Assembly (NCBI GenBank): GCA_937926175.1
Contig: CALANV010000030.1
Coordinates: 1 to 64,000, forward strand
Reading direction: 5' to 3'
DNA from: an uncultured Rhodospirillales bacterium
GTDB taxonomy: Bacteria; Pseudomonadota; Alphaproteobacteria; CACIAM-22H2
DNA length: 64,000 nt
Made by a program: the position numbers and the translations under genes. Below, piece after piece: positions 36,714 through 45,897 of this stretch. Each line of letters opens with the position of its first letter. The first letter of the stretch is position 1. The notes below the pieces were generated by a model that saw only the letters and a list, made by a program, of their open reading frames with translations, was not told the origin of the DNA and did no database searches.

Positions 36714-37409
36714 TCATACCGTCAGGTAACGACGGACATCCGCTTCGTTCAGCGCATCGGCGGCCCCCGCCAGCACGATCTCGCCCCGGTTCATGACCGC
36801 GGTGTAGTGGGCAAGGCTGCGCGCGAACTCGTAATACTGTTCGACCAGGACGATCGCCATGTCGCCGCGGCTGGCCAACAGCCGGATGACGCGCTCGATA
36901 TCCTTGATGATCGACGGCTGGATCCCTTCCGTGGGTTCGTCGAGAAGCAGGAGCCGCGGCCGGGTGACGAGGGCACGGGCGATGGCGAGCTGCTGCTGCT
37001 GACCGCCGGAAAGGTCGCCGCCCCGGCGGCGGAGCATCGACGCCAGGACGGGGAACAGCTCGAAGATCTCCTCGGGAATGGTGCGCTTGCCGCGCGGCAG
37101 CGGCGCGAAGCCGGTCCGCAGATTCTCCTCCACCGTCAGCAGGGGAAAGATGTCGCGACCCTGCGGCACATAGGCGATACCGGCGCGGGCGCGCTCGTAA
37201 GGCGGCAGACCGGTGAGATCCCGGCCTTCCCAGCGGATGCGGCCGCGACGGACGGGCTCGAGCCCGATGATCGCGCGCAGCAGGCTCGTCTTGCCGACGC
37301 CGTTGCGTCCCAGGAGACACGTGACCGCGCCCGGCACGGCCGACAGCGACACCTGCCGCAGGCAGTGACTTTCGCCGTAGTACAGATCGATGTTCTCGAC
37401 CGATAGCAT
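36714..37409 (-). CDS. urtE: Urea ABC transporter ATP-binding protein UrtE
   Basis: UrtE (231 residues) is one of two ATPases of the urea importer. Walker A is GRNGVGKTSLLRAI near residue 36, signature DLSGGQQQQLAIARAL near 130, and Walker B LLLLDEPTEGIQPSII near 153, whose EGIQPS is typical of UrtE/LivF-type ATPases. The gene begins one base after the urtD stop. Confidence 0.95.
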   Translation of the reverse strand: MLSVENIDLYYGESHCLRQVSLSAVPGAVTCLLGRNGVGKTSLLRAIIGLEPVRRGRIRWEGRDLTGLPPYERARAGIAYVPQGRDIFPLLTVEENLRTGFAPLPRGKRTIPEEIFELFPVLASMLRRRGGDLSGGQQQQLAIARALVTRPRLLLLDEPTEGIQPSIIKDIERVIRLLASRGDMAIVLVEQYYEFARSLAHYTAVMNRGEIVLAGAADALNEADVRRYLTV

Positions 37410-38159
37410 TCAGCGCCCCAGATAGACTTCGATGACGCGCGGGTCGTTCTGGACATGGTCGATCGAGCCTTCGGCCAGGACGCTGCCCTCGTGAAGAACG
37501 GTGACGCGCGTCGCGAGCGCGCGCACGAACTCCATGTCGTGTTCGACGACGATCACCGAGCGGTCGCCGGCGATACGCCGCAGCAGTGCCGCCGTCTGCT
37601 CCGTCTCGTAATCGGTCATGCCCGCCACCGGCTCGTCGACCAGCAGCAGTTCCGGGTCCTGCATCAGCAGCATGCCGATCTCGAGCCACTGGCGCTGGCC
37701 GTGCGAGAGCGCGCCGGCCCGTTCGCCGGCACGCGCGGCGAGGCCCGTGAGGTCCAGCACCTCGTCGATGCGATCCCGCGCTTCGCCGGAAAGACGGAAG
37801 CAGAGCGTCGCGATCAGACCGCGGTCGGCCTTGAGCGCAAGCTCGAGGTTCTCGAAGACGGTCAGATGGTCGAATACCGTCGGCTTCTGGAACTTGCGGC
37901 CGATGCCGAGATTGGCGATCTCGGCCTCCTCGAGACGGGTCAGATCGTGCACGCCCTTGAACAGGACGCGCCCGCGATCCGGCCGCGTCTTGCCGGTGAC
38001 GACGTCCATCATCGTCGTCTTGCCGGCGCCGTTCGGCCCGATAATCGTGCGCAGCTCGCCCGGCTCGACCACGAGGCTCAGTTCGTTGAGCGCGCGGAAT
38101 CCGTCGAAGCTGACGGTGACCCCGTCGAGATAGAGGATGGGCTGCGTGCGTTCAGTCAC
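37410..38159 (-). CDS. urtD: Urea ABC transporter ATP-binding protein UrtD
   Basis: UrtD (249 residues) resembles LivG. Walker A is GPNGAGKTTMMDVVTGKTRP, consistent with UrtD's VTGKTRPD signature. ALSHGQRQWLEIGMLLMQDP is the signature region (SHGQ replaces SGGQ, typical of UrtD), and LLVDEPVAGMTDYE is Walker B. The start overlaps urtC by eight bases. Confidence 0.96.
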   Translation of the reverse strand: MTERTQPILYLDGVTVSFDGFRALNELSLVVEPGELRTIIGPNGAGKTTMMDVVTGKTRPDRGRVLFKGVHDLTRLEEAEIANLGIGRKFQKPTVFDHLTVFENLELALKADRGLIATLCFRLSGEARDRIDEVLDLTGLAARAGERAGALSHGQRQWLEIGMLLMQDPELLLVDEPVAGMTDYETEQTAALLRRIAGDRSVIVVEHDMEFVRALATRVTVLHEGSVLAEGSIDHVQNDPRVIEVYLGR

Positions 38160-39303
38160 TGCCGCCTCGCTCCGGCTTGAGGATGCCGGCCAGCACGGGC
38201 ACGCCGGCCGGCGGCCGCCGCGCCACCAGACTCGCGAGCCCGACGAGACCCCGCGGCAGGAACAACGTGACGACGATGAACAGCAAGCCGAGCAGGTAGG
38301 GCCAGAGCTCGGCGGCCGACGACGTCAGCCATGTCTTGGCGCCGTTCACCGCCAGCGCGCCGATGATGGCGCCGTAGAGCGTCCCGCGCCCGCCGACCGC
38401 GACCCAGATCACGGCCTCGATGGAGGCGGCCGGCGAGAATTCGCTGGGATTGATGATGCCGACCTGCGGAATGTAGAGCGCACCGGCAAGACCGGCGAGC
38501 ATCGCCGAGACCGTGAATGCAAACAGCTTGTATGCGGTGACGGAGTAGCCGAGAAAGCGCACGCGCGATTCGGCGTCGCGGATGGCGACGAGGACGCGGC
38601 CGAGCTTGCTGCGCACGATCCAGCGGCACATCAGATACGCGCCGCCGAGCGCCAGCGCCGAGGCTAGGTAGAGTGCGATCCGCGTCGACTTCGCCGCCAG
38701 CGGAAAGCCGAGGATGTCCTTGAAATCGGTCAGGCCGTTGTTGCCGCCGAAGCCCATTTCGTTGCGGAAGAACGCGAGCATCAGGGCGAAGGTCATCGCC
38801 TGACTGATGATCGAGAAGTAGACACCCGTGATGCGCGAGCGGAAGGCGAACCAGCCGAACAGGAACGCAAGCGCCCCCGGCACCAGCAGGGCCATGGCGA
38901 ACGCGAACGGAAAATGATCGAAGCCGTACCAGTACCACGGCAGTTCCTTCCAGTTCAGGAACACCATGAAATCCGGCAGCACGGGATCGCGATAGACGCC
39001 GCGGTCGCCGATCGAGCGCATCAGATACATGCCCATCGCGTAGCCGCCGAGCGCGAAGAAGGCGCCGTGACCGAGCGAGAGGATTCCGCAGTAGCCCCAG
39101 ATCAGATCGATCGCGAGGGCCAGCATCGCGAGGCACAGCCACTTGCCGACGACGTTGATGTAGAAGTCCGGAAGATGAAGCGCCGAACCGGACGGCGGCA
39201 GCAGGTTGAACAGCGGCACCGCGGCGATGACGACGGCAAACGACACCAGCGCGATACGGCCCGAGGCAGAAGATCCAAGCGCGCGCAGGAGCGGCGATGC
39301 CAT
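38152..39303 (-). CDS. urtC: Urea ABC transporter permease UrtC
   Basis: UrtC (383 residues) is a LivM-like permease with about 10 membrane helices. GYCGILSLGHGAFFALGGYAMG carries the typical SLGHGAF motif, and NNGLTDFKDILGFPLA is a UrtC-typical segment. GRGTLYGAIIGALAVNG and the C-terminal LFLPRGLVGL close the domain. It is two bases downstream of urtB. Confidence 0.95.
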   Translation of the reverse strand: MASPLLRALGSSASGRIALVSFAVVIAAVPLFNLLPPSGSALHLPDFYINVVGKWLCLAMLALAIDLIWGYCGILSLGHGAFFALGGYAMGMYLMRSIGDRGVYRDPVLPDFMVFLNWKELPWYWYGFDHFPFAFAMALLVPGALAFLFGWFAFRSRITGVYFSIISQAMTFALMLAFFRNEMGFGGNNGLTDFKDILGFPLAAKSTRIALYLASALALGGAYLMCRWIVRSKLGRVLVAIRDAESRVRFLGYSVTAYKLFAFTVSAMLAGLAGALYIPQVGIINPSEFSPAASIEAVIWVAVGGRGTLYGAIIGALAVNGAKTWLTSSAAELWPYLLGLLFIVVTLFLPRGLVGLASLVARRPPAGVPVLAGILKPERGGSD

Positions 39304-39305
39304 CG

Positions 39306-40946
39306 TCAGACCTCCGCCGCGCGACCCTTGAGCGCGAACAGTCCGCGCGGGCGCCGCTGGATGAACAGAATCACGGCAACCAGCACGAGGATCTTGCCGA
39401 GCACGGCACCGGCATAGGGCTCAAGGAATTTGTTGATGACGCCCAGTGACATCGCGCCGAGAAGCGTGCCGTAGAGGTTGCCGACGCCGCCGAACACGAC
39501 GACCATGAACGAGTCGACGATATAGGCCTGGCCGAGATTCGGGCTGACGTTGTCGATCTGGCTGAGCGCCACGCCGGCCATTCCGGCGATGCCCGAGCCG
39601 AGTCCGAAGGTCAGCGCGTCGATCCGTCCGGTGCGAATTCCCATGGCCGAGGCCATGCCCCGGTTCTGGGTGACGGCGCGCATGTAGAGGCCGAAGCGCG
39701 TCAGGCGCGTGGCGAGGATGACGGCAGCCAGCACGGCGAGGCTGAACAGGATGATCCAGATGCGGTTCTGCGTGACCGTGATGCCGCCGGCGATCTCGAT
39801 GGCGCCGCTCATCCAGGACGGGCTGGCGACCTCGCGGTTGGTCGCGCCGAAGATCGAGCGGACGGCCTGCTGCAGGATCATGCTGACTCCCCAGGTCATC
39901 AGCAGGGTTTCGAGCGGCCGCCCATAGAGGTGGCGGATGACGCTGCGCTCGAGCGCGATACCCAGCGCACCGGCGACCACGAAGGCCGTCGGGATCGCCA
40001 GGATCGGCGTCAGCTCCGTCAGGCCGAGCGCGTATTCGCGGACGAGCTGCTGGACGACGAACGTGGCATAGGCGCCGATCATGACCATCTCGCCGTAGGC
40101 CATGTTGATGACGCCCATGACTCCGAAGGTGATGGTGAGGCCCATCGCCGCGAGCAGGAGCACGGCACCCAGGCTCAAGCCCTGGATGAGGTTCTGGACG
40201 AGGCGCAACGTCGCAAGGCGGCGGTCGAGCGCGGCCACGGCGTCGGCGGCCCGCCGGCGAACCTCCGCATCCGGCTCGCCGTCCGCCGCAAGCTGCAGAA
40301 GCATGGCGCGAACCTCGACGTCGGCGGCCCCTGCGAGCCCGGCGATACCGGCCAACCGTTCCGCCCTGTCGTCGCTCAGGAGTTGGGTTGCGGCGAGGCT
40401 CAAGCGCAGCTGCGCCAGCACCTCGGCGTCGGTCTCGGCCGCGATGGCCTTGCGCAGCAGCGGCAGATTCTCGACCGAGCGGGTTTTGAAGACGCCGATC
40501 GCGGCCTCGAGCCGTTCCCTGGGATCCGGACTGAACAGAACGAGACGGCCGAGCGCGCCGCGCAGCGTACTGCGCAGCCGGTTGTTGAGCCGTACCGTCT
40601 CGTAGTCGTCGGGATTGAAGGAAACGAGCGTCTGATTCGTGACCGGATCGTACGCGCGCGTTCCGTCCTGGATCGCTAGTGCGCCATCGGCCTTGCGTAC
40701 CAGGAGCTGCCCCTCGCTCATGGCCCGCAGCACCGGGACGGCGCGCGGATCGCCGAGATCCGCCAGCCGCTCGACCGCAGCGGCGCGCGCGGCGAATCCA
40801 TCGGCGCCGAGTGCGGCGACGGCGTCGGCGAACGGATCGGCATTGGTTGCCCGCACGCCAAACCCGAGCAGGAAGGCGCAGAGGACCAATACTCCCCGAA
40901 CGAGACGCATCGGTGCCTTGCCGATCATAGATCTGTTTTCAGCCAT
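39306..40946 (-). CDS. urtB: Urea ABC transporter permease UrtB with long N-terminal domain
   Basis: UrtB (546 residues) is the LivH-like permease. Residues about 14-36 look like a signal/anchor. Residues 40-235 form a periplasmic helical, HEAT-like domain (RAAAVERLADLGDPRAVPVL, LAQLRLSLAATQLL) peculiar to urea-type LivH proteins. The permease proper starts near residue 240 with GLSLGAVLLLAAMGLTITFG and includes NMAYGEMVMIGAY and LFALKG. It follows urtA after a 60-base gap. Confidence 0.95.
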   Translation of the reverse strand: MAENRSMIGKAPMRLVRGVLVLCAFLLGFGVRATNADPFADAVAALGADGFAARAAAVERLADLGDPRAVPVLRAMSEGQLLVRKADGALAIQDGTRAYDPVTNQTLVSFNPDDYETVRLNNRLRSTLRGALGRLVLFSPDPRERLEAAIGVFKTRSVENLPLLRKAIAAETDAEVLAQLRLSLAATQLLSDDRAERLAGIAGLAGAADVEVRAMLLQLAADGEPDAEVRRRAADAVAALDRRLATLRLVQNLIQGLSLGAVLLLAAMGLTITFGVMGVINMAYGEMVMIGAYATFVVQQLVREYALGLTELTPILAIPTAFVVAGALGIALERSVIRHLYGRPLETLLMTWGVSMILQQAVRSIFGATNREVASPSWMSGAIEIAGGITVTQNRIWIILFSLAVLAAVILATRLTRFGLYMRAVTQNRGMASAMGIRTGRIDALTFGLGSGIAGMAGVALSQIDNVSPNLGQAYIVDSFMVVVFGGVGNLYGTLLGAMSLGVINKFLEPYAGAVLGKILVLVAVILFIQRRPRGLFALKGRAAEV

Positions 40947-41006
40947 GGCGGGTGGGCGGCCGGTGGAGGGCCAGGATCCTGACGGTCAGGTCCCGGCCCG
41001 TCCGAC

Positions 41007-42296
41007 TCAGTTCTTGAACCGCGGCTCGGTGCAGTTGCCGCAGACCCAGGGATAGGTCCAATTGGCGACCTTCCCCTTGTTCTCGGCGATGTAGGGACTC
41101 CACGCATCGGCGACGATCGGCCCCTTGGTCTGCCAGACGATTTCGAACTGGCCGTCTTCCTGGACCTCGCCGATCATAACCGGCTTCGACAGGTGATGGT
41201 TCGGGTGCATCTGCACGTCGTAGCCCGACAGCGACATCACCTTCTGCCCGTACATGGCCTGCCGAACCGCATCGACGTTCGTCGTGCCCGCCTGCTGAAC
41301 GGCCTGCACCCACATCTTGAAGCCGATGTAGTGCGCCTCCATCGGGTCATTGGTGACGCGCTTCGGATTCTTGGTGAAGGCGTGCCACTTCTTGATGAAG
41401 GCCTCGTTGATCGGATTCTTGACCGACTGGAAGTAGTTCCACGCGGCGAGATGGCCGACGAGCGGCTTGGTGTCGATGCCGGCGAGTTCCTCTTCACCGA
41501 CCGAGAACGCCACGACGGGAATGTCTTCGGCCTTGATGCCCTGGTTGCCGAGTTCCTTGTAGAACGGCACGTTGGCGTCGCCGTTGATGGTCGAGATCAC
41601 GGCCGTCTTCTTGCCTTCGGAGGCGAAGCGCTTCACCCGGGCGACGATCGTCTGCCAGTCGGAGTGACCGAAGGGCGTATACTCCTCCATGATGTCGGCA
41701 TCGGCGATGCCCTTGGAGTGCAGGAAGGCACGCAGGATCTTGTTGGTCGTGCGCGGATAGACGTAGTCGGTGCCCAGCAGAACGAAGCGCATCGCCTCGC
41801 CGCCGTCCTTGCTCATCAGGTATTCGACCGCCGGAATCGCCTGCTGATTCGGCGCCGCACCGGTGTAGAAGATGTTTCGCGACGACTCCTCGCCTTCGTA
41901 CTGCACGGGATAGAACAACAGCCCGTTGAGTTCCTCGACGACCGGCAGCACCGATTTGCGCGAAACGGACGTCCAGCAGCCGAAGACGACGTCCACCTTA
42001 TGAACCTGAAGCAGTTCGCGCATCTTCTCGGCGAAAAGCGGCCAGTTCGAGGCCGGGTCCACGACCACGGCTTCGAGCTTCCGGCCCAGCAGACCACCGG
42101 CCTTGTTCTGTTCTTCGACCAGCATGACGATCGTGTCCTTGAGCGTCGTCTCGCTGATCGCCATCGTCCCCGAAAGCGAATGCAGGACGCCGACCTTGAT
42201 CGGCGGTTGTTGAGCTTGCGCCGGCATGAATGCAGACGCGCACGCCGTAATAGCCGCTGCGAACAGACCGCCGCGGACCCATGACGATTTCGACAC
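41007..42296 (-). CDS. urtA: Urea ABC transporter substrate-binding protein UrtA
   Basis: UrtA (429 residues) is the periplasmic urea-binding protein. A Sec signal peptide ends at FMPAQAQ. IKVGVLHSLSGTMAISE, VVFGCWTSVSRKSVLPVVEE and LLFYPVQYEGEESS are characteristic of amide/urea receptors (FmdD/UrtA). The protein ends in WVCGNCTEPRFKN. The start is GTG 42296 with AGGAGG six bases upstream. As the first gene of the block it is preceded by a near-consensus sigma-54 element. Confidence 0.96.
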   Translation of the reverse strand: MSKSSWVRGGLFAAAITACASAFMPAQAQQPPIKVGVLHSLSGTMAISETTLKDTIVMLVEEQNKAGGLLGRKLEAVVVDPASNWPLFAEKMRELLQVHKVDVVFGCWTSVSRKSVLPVVEELNGLLFYPVQYEGEESSRNIFYTGAAPNQQAIPAVEYLMSKDGGEAMRFVLLGTDYVYPRTTNKILRAFLHSKGIADADIMEEYTPFGHSDWQTIVARVKRFASEGKKTAVISTINGDANVPFYKELGNQGIKAEDIPVVAFSVGEEELAGIDTKPLVGHLAAWNYFQSVKNPINEAFIKKWHAFTKNPKRVTNDPMEAHYIGFKMWVQAVQQAGTTNVDAVRQAMYGQKVMSLSGYDVQMHPNHHLSKPVMIGEVQEDGQFEIVWQTKGPIVADAWSPYIAENKGKVANWTYPWVCGNCTEPRFKN

Positions 42297-42319
42297 GACT
42301 TGCCTCCTCTGCCCGTTAT

Positions 42320-42337
42320 CGGCCGCGGAAGCGGCCG
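42320..42337 (-). promoter_or_regulatory. Leader hairpin at the predicted 5' end of the urt mRNA
   Basis: CGGCCGC (42320-42326) and GCGGCCG (42331-42337) form a perfect 7-bp stem around GGAA. The predicted sigma-54 start site (about 42337) coincides with the outer edge, so the transcript would begin with this hairpin, about 10 bases before the AGGAGG ribosome binding site. It might protect the mRNA 5' end or affect translation. Confidence 0.5.
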
Positions 42338-42347
42338 GAGGTGATCA

Positions 42348-42364
42348 AGCGAGAGTCGTGCCAG
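42348..42364 (-). promoter_or_regulatory. Sigma-54 (-24/-12) promoter of the urt-ure operon
   Basis: The minus strand reads CTGGCACGACTCTCGCT. It matches the YTGGCACGRNNNTTGCW consensus at every defined position but one (T to C in the -12 box), with GG and GC at the required 10-base spacing. The predicted start is about 40 bases before the urtA GTG. Sigma-54 promoters require an activator such as NtrC; I could not find a clear NtrC site upstream. Confidence 0.75.
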
Positions 42365-42630
42365 TCTCGATCGGACTGCGCCGGAGAGAAAAATGGACCG
42401 GAATTCGGCAGTTACCTGCCGCCATTTTTGGCGGAACGCGCTTCGTTGCTTGCAACTTGAGCGTTTCTGCCTGCGACGTAAGCGTCGCCGGTCCGAATGC
42501 ACAATTATTCAGCCGATGGTTGCCCCGGACGCCGCCAAAGTCGGAGCTGGTGCCACTTATTTATGTTGCTTCATGCCGCCGGACGGGTTGCATCGGCCGA
42601 CGCGGGCCTGCAACGTTGGCAGGTTGGCCG

Positions 42631-43119
42631 TCAGACGCCTTCCTGGCCGACGCGGTCCGGCCGGCGGGCCGGATAGGGGCGGCCGAGCACTAGCCGATGA
42701 TAGACGACGGTCGCGACGAAGACGACGAGCAGCCCGAGACCGAGCGGCGCGACGAGAAAGCTCCACGAGGCGCCGGTCGACATCACGATCAGCGGATCCG
42801 CGCCGGCAGGCGAATGGATCGTGTCGGTGATCATCATGATCACGAGCGCCGTGGCGGTCGCCGCCGCCATCGCCGCCCAGCCGTTCCCGAGCGTGTGCGC
42901 GGCCACGAGGCCGACGACCGATCCCACCAGATGGCCGCCGATCAGGCTGCGCGGCTGGGCCATCTTGCTGTCCGGCATGCCGAACACGATCACGCACGAC
43001 CCGCCCAGCGATGCGAGGAGCCAGGGGACGTGCTGCAGCTCCATGAGCGCGAGCGCCAGCGCGACGGTGGCCGCGCATACGCTCCAGGCGGCGACGAGCT
43101 GAAGGCCATTGTGCTGCAT
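42631..43119 (-). CDS. HPP family membrane protein
   Basis: The protein (162 residues from ATG 43119) has four predicted membrane helices and the HPP-family pattern: PWLLASLGGSCVIVFGMPDSKMAQPRS in parts (SLGGSCVIVFG, QPRSLIGGHLVGSVVG) and TDTIHSPAGADPL, where HSPAG corresponds to the family's HPPA. HPP proteins in cyanobacteria and chloroplasts are linked to nitrite transport. A TTG at 43149 overlapping the upstream stop (TTGA) is an alternative start. It lies between the RRM gene and the urea cluster on the same strand. Confidence 0.85.
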   Translation of the reverse strand: MQHNGLQLVAAWSVCAATVALALALMELQHVPWLLASLGGSCVIVFGMPDSKMAQPRSLIGGHLVGSVVGLVAAHTLGNGWAAMAAATATALVIMMITDTIHSPAGADPLIVMSTGASWSFLVAPLGLGLLVVFVATVVYHRLVLGRPYPARRPDRVGQEGV

Positions 43120-43145
43120 CGGGGTGCCGCCGGCCGCGATCGAGA

Positions 43146-43652
43146 TCAACGCCGCCGCGCAAGCGAGCGGTACTCGACCTGGAATGTCCGCGGCGCCGAC
43201 GCGATCCGCACGACCTGGAACGTTTGCGCCGCCTGGACGGCCCGCGGCACCGGCGACGACTCGACGGGTTGGGTGAGGGACGTCTCCTCGCCCTCCGGCG
43301 GCGGGATCCTCAGCGACATCTTGGGATCGGCCATCCGCACCTCGATGGCGCGGCCGCCGACCTTGGTTCCGTTCATCGCCTCAATCGCCCGCGCCACGGC
43401 CTTTGCCGGCGCCAGATCGACGAGCCCATAGGTCTTGGTCGCCCGTGTCACGGGATCGCGCGCAAGGAACGCGCCGAGGACTATCCCGTAATCATCGAAC
43501 AGTTCGGCAAGCTGCTGGTCGGTGAGGCCGGCCGGAAGATTGGCAACGAAGATGTTGCCACGGAACTTGATGTTGCGTGATGCTCCGCGCCAAGTGCGCG
43601 CCGGACGTTTCGGCGCATGCTCAGATGCAATATCGTCAGTATCGCGGAACAT
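43146..43652 (-). CDS. RRM-type RNA-binding protein
   Basis: The 168-residue protein has one RNA recognition motif (residues about 32-110). RNP2 is NIFVANLPAG and a degenerate RNP1 is TKTYGLVDLA. ARAIEAMNGTKVGGRAIEVR is the usual C-terminal helix and strand. A Pro/Ser-rich tail follows. Bacterial RRM proteins bind single-stranded RNA and may act as RNA chaperones. The start at 43652 (MFRDTDD) follows AGAGAG. A possible TTG start of the HPP gene would overlap its stop, so the two are likely co-transcribed. Confidence 0.83.
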   Translation of the reverse strand: MFRDTDDIASEHAPKRPARTWRGASRNIKFRGNIFVANLPAGLTDQQLAELFDDYGIVLGAFLARDPVTRATKTYGLVDLAPAKAVARAIEAMNGTKVGGRAIEVRMADPKMSLRIPPPEGEETSLTQPVESSPVPRAVQAAQTFQVVRIASAPRTFQVEYRSLARRR

Positions 43653-44111
43653 CTTCTCTCTAGACACGATCGGACACTCTTTACGTTTTATGTTTATGTC
43701 GTAACGGGCCGCAAGGCAGGGCAGCGCCGCGGCCAAGCCGTCATTCATCCATATCCCGGGACAGGAACAGCCGCGAGTATAGAGGGCACGCGGTACCGAG
43801 AGGCACCGAATTGCCGCGATGCAGCAATGCGCCAAGTACATAATAAGGAAGAGTAAATTTTATGCTTCCTGACCGACGGTCGGCAGCACGCATGGCGCGC
43901 GGTGGCCGCGCGTGGGCGCACAGCGAACATGGCCGCGACGCCTTCCCCGCGCGATGACGGCGACATGAACACAGGACGGCCGCAGCAACGTCGCGCGGCA
44001 GACTCGGTCATGCCCGATCCCGGGTCGAGCTTCGCCGCCGGTCGACGCCTTTCGCCGGCATACGCCGGACGATTATGCTCGCGGGCTCGCAAAACGGGCG
44101 GGAGCTGACAG
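43653..44111. other. Divergent intergenic region, partly A+T-rich
   Basis: About 460 bases between the divergent RRM and ABC-exporter genes. Two A+T-rich patches (43675-43705 and 43840-43870) stand out in this G+C-rich context and probably hold promoters. A 115-codon opposite-strand frame here is rich in Arg and Cys and is not credible. Confidence 0.4.
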
Positions 44112-45026
44112 GTGCAACACGCCAGAAACGAACCGGTGATCGAGGCCGAAGGACTGGAAAAGTACTACGGAACGGTCCATGCCGTGCGCGGCGTCAGTTT
44201 CACGATTCCGGCCGGCACGTGCGTCGGACTCCTGGGACCGAACGGCGCCGGGAAGACCACGACGATGCGCATGATCATGGGCCTGAGCCGGCCTTCGGCG
44301 GGCCGACTCCGGCTGTTCGGCGCTGCGCCCGGCGCCCTCGGCCGCGATCTGCGGTCCCGAATCGGCTTGGTGCCGCAGGAGGACAACCTGGATCCCGACC
44401 TGTCGGTACGGCAGAACCTCGAAGTCTACGGCCGGTATTTCGGCATTCCGGCCGCCGAGATCAGCGAGCGCGTGCCGAAACTGCTTGAGTTCATGCAGCT
44501 CGCCGAACGGGCCGAGGCCCGCGTCATGCAACTCTCGGGCGGCATGAAGCGACGTCTGATCATCGCCCGCGCCCTCATCGCCGATCCCGAGCTCGTGATT
44601 CTCGACGAGCCAACCACCGGCCTCGACCCGCAGGCGCGCGTGCTGATCTGGCGGCGGCTGCTCGACCTCAAGCGGCAGGGCAAGACCCTGCTGCTGACGA
44701 CGCATTACATGGACGAGGCGCAGCGGCTCTGCGACCGGATCATCATCATCGACGGCGGGCGGGTGCTCGACGAGGGCACGCCGCAGGACCTGATCGGGCG
44801 CCACGTCCGCGGGCACGTCTTCGAGGTGATGAAGCCGTTGCCGCCCGGCTTCGACGACGACGGGATCGAGCGGGAGGACATTGGCGACGCGGTCCTCTAC
44901 TACACGACCGATCCGACCGAACTCCGGCGGCGGCTGCCGGACGAGGCCACCTATATGCACCGCACCGCCAATCTCGAGGACGTCTTCCTTCGCCTCACCG
45001 GGCGCAGCCTGCGGGAGGGCAGCTGA
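44112..45026 (+). CDS. NodI-like ABC transporter ATP-binding protein
   Basis: The 304-residue ATPase resembles NodI and other ABC-2 exporters. Walker A is GPNGAGKTTTMRMIMG near residue 40, signature LSGGMKRRLIIARAL near 142, and Walker B LVILDEPTTGLDPQAR near 162. The C-terminal NLEDVFLRLTGRSLREG matches the exporter subgroup. A GTG at 44112 with GGAG seven bases upstream is the chosen start. It is followed three bases later by the permease gene. No nodulation genes are nearby, so the exported substrate is unknown. Confidence 0.9.
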   Translation: MQHARNEPVIEAEGLEKYYGTVHAVRGVSFTIPAGTCVGLLGPNGAGKTTTMRMIMGLSRPSAGRLRLFGAAPGALGRDLRSRIGLVPQEDNLDPDLSVRQNLEVYGRYFGIPAAEISERVPKLLEFMQLAERAEARVMQLSGGMKRRLIIARALIADPELVILDEPTTGLDPQARVLIWRRLLDLKRQGKTLLLTTHYMDEAQRLCDRIIIIDGGRVLDEGTPQDLIGRHVRGHVFEVMKPLPPGFDDDGIEREDIGDAVLYYTTDPTELRRRLPDEATYMHRTANLEDVFLRLTGRSLREGS

Positions 45027-45029
45027 TCC

Positions 45030-45818
45030 ATGCGCGCGGCCATCATTCCCGCCCTCACCCGCTACACCTATGCGGTGTGGCATCGCCACACGCTCGTCTG
45101 GCGGCGGCTGATCTGGTCGTCGCTGACGAGCAACGTCATCGACCCGCTGATCTTCCTCTTTGCCTTCGGCTACGGACTGGGCGCCATCGTCGACCGGATC
45201 GGCGGCATGGACTACCTCACCTTCGTGGTGCCGGGCCTGATGGCGCACGCCATCATGTTCACCGCGAGCTTCGAGGCCACGATCAGCGCCTATGCACGGT
45301 TTCACCTGCAGCGGACCTGGGATGCGATCCTGGCCACGCCGGTGACGCTCACGGAGCTGATGTCCGGCGAGATGCTCTGGGCCGCGACCAAGGGCATGAT
45401 CTCGACGACCTGCGTGCTCACGGTCGGCTGGCTTTGGGGCGGCGTGCCGGATCCGGCCGGCGCGCTGCTCGCACTGCCGGTCCTCGCACTCGGCGGCATC
45501 TGCTTCGCGAGCTGCGCGCTCGCGGCGACGGCGCACGCGAAGACGTGGGAGTTCTTCGCCTATTTCTTCACCTTCTGGGTGACGCCGATGTTCGTGTTCT
45601 CCGGCGTCTTCTTCGAGGTGACGCGCTTTCCGGGCTTCGTGCAGGCGCTCGCCTGGTTCCTGCCGATGACGCACCTGATTGCGGTCGTGCGACCGCTGAC
45701 GGTCGGCATCCCGCTCGATACGTGGGCGGCACTGGTCCACATCGCCTATCTCGCCGCACTCGCCGCCGCCGCATTCGCCCTTGCCCGCCGCCGGTTCGGC
45801 CGCCGCATGTTCGATTGA
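45030..45818 (+). CDS. NodJ-like ABC-2 type transporter permease
   Basis: The 262-residue inner-membrane protein has six predicted helices. It matches the NodJ/ABC-2 permease family: NVIDPLIFLFAFGYGLGAIV, DYLTFVVPGLMAHAIMFTASFE and FYFFTFW-like FFAYFFTFWVTPMFVFSGVFF. RFPGFVQALAWFLPMTHLI is the usual ABC-2 signature. It partners with the preceding ATPase in lipid, polysaccharide or small-molecule export. Confidence 0.9.
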   Translation: MRAAIIPALTRYTYAVWHRHTLVWRRLIWSSLTSNVIDPLIFLFAFGYGLGAIVDRIGGMDYLTFVVPGLMAHAIMFTASFEATISAYARFHLQRTWDAILATPVTLTELMSGEMLWAATKGMISTTCVLTVGWLWGGVPDPAGALLALPVLALGGICFASCALAATAHAKTWEFFAYFFTFWVTPMFVFSGVFFEVTRFPGFVQALAWFLPMTHLIAVVRPLTVGIPLDTWAALVHIAYLAALAAAAFALARRRFGRRMFD

Positions 45819-45897
45819 GCGGACGCACGACCTTCGTCGCCGATCACGGGCGGCGAGGTCATCCGGCGTGCGGGTGATCGAACGGGACCGGGCCGGG

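Noticed and set aside
43745..44092. 115-codon minus-strand frame upstream of the RRM gene
   Set aside because: Arg/Cys-rich composition, no ribosome binding site, and it spans A+T-rich promoter-like sequence.
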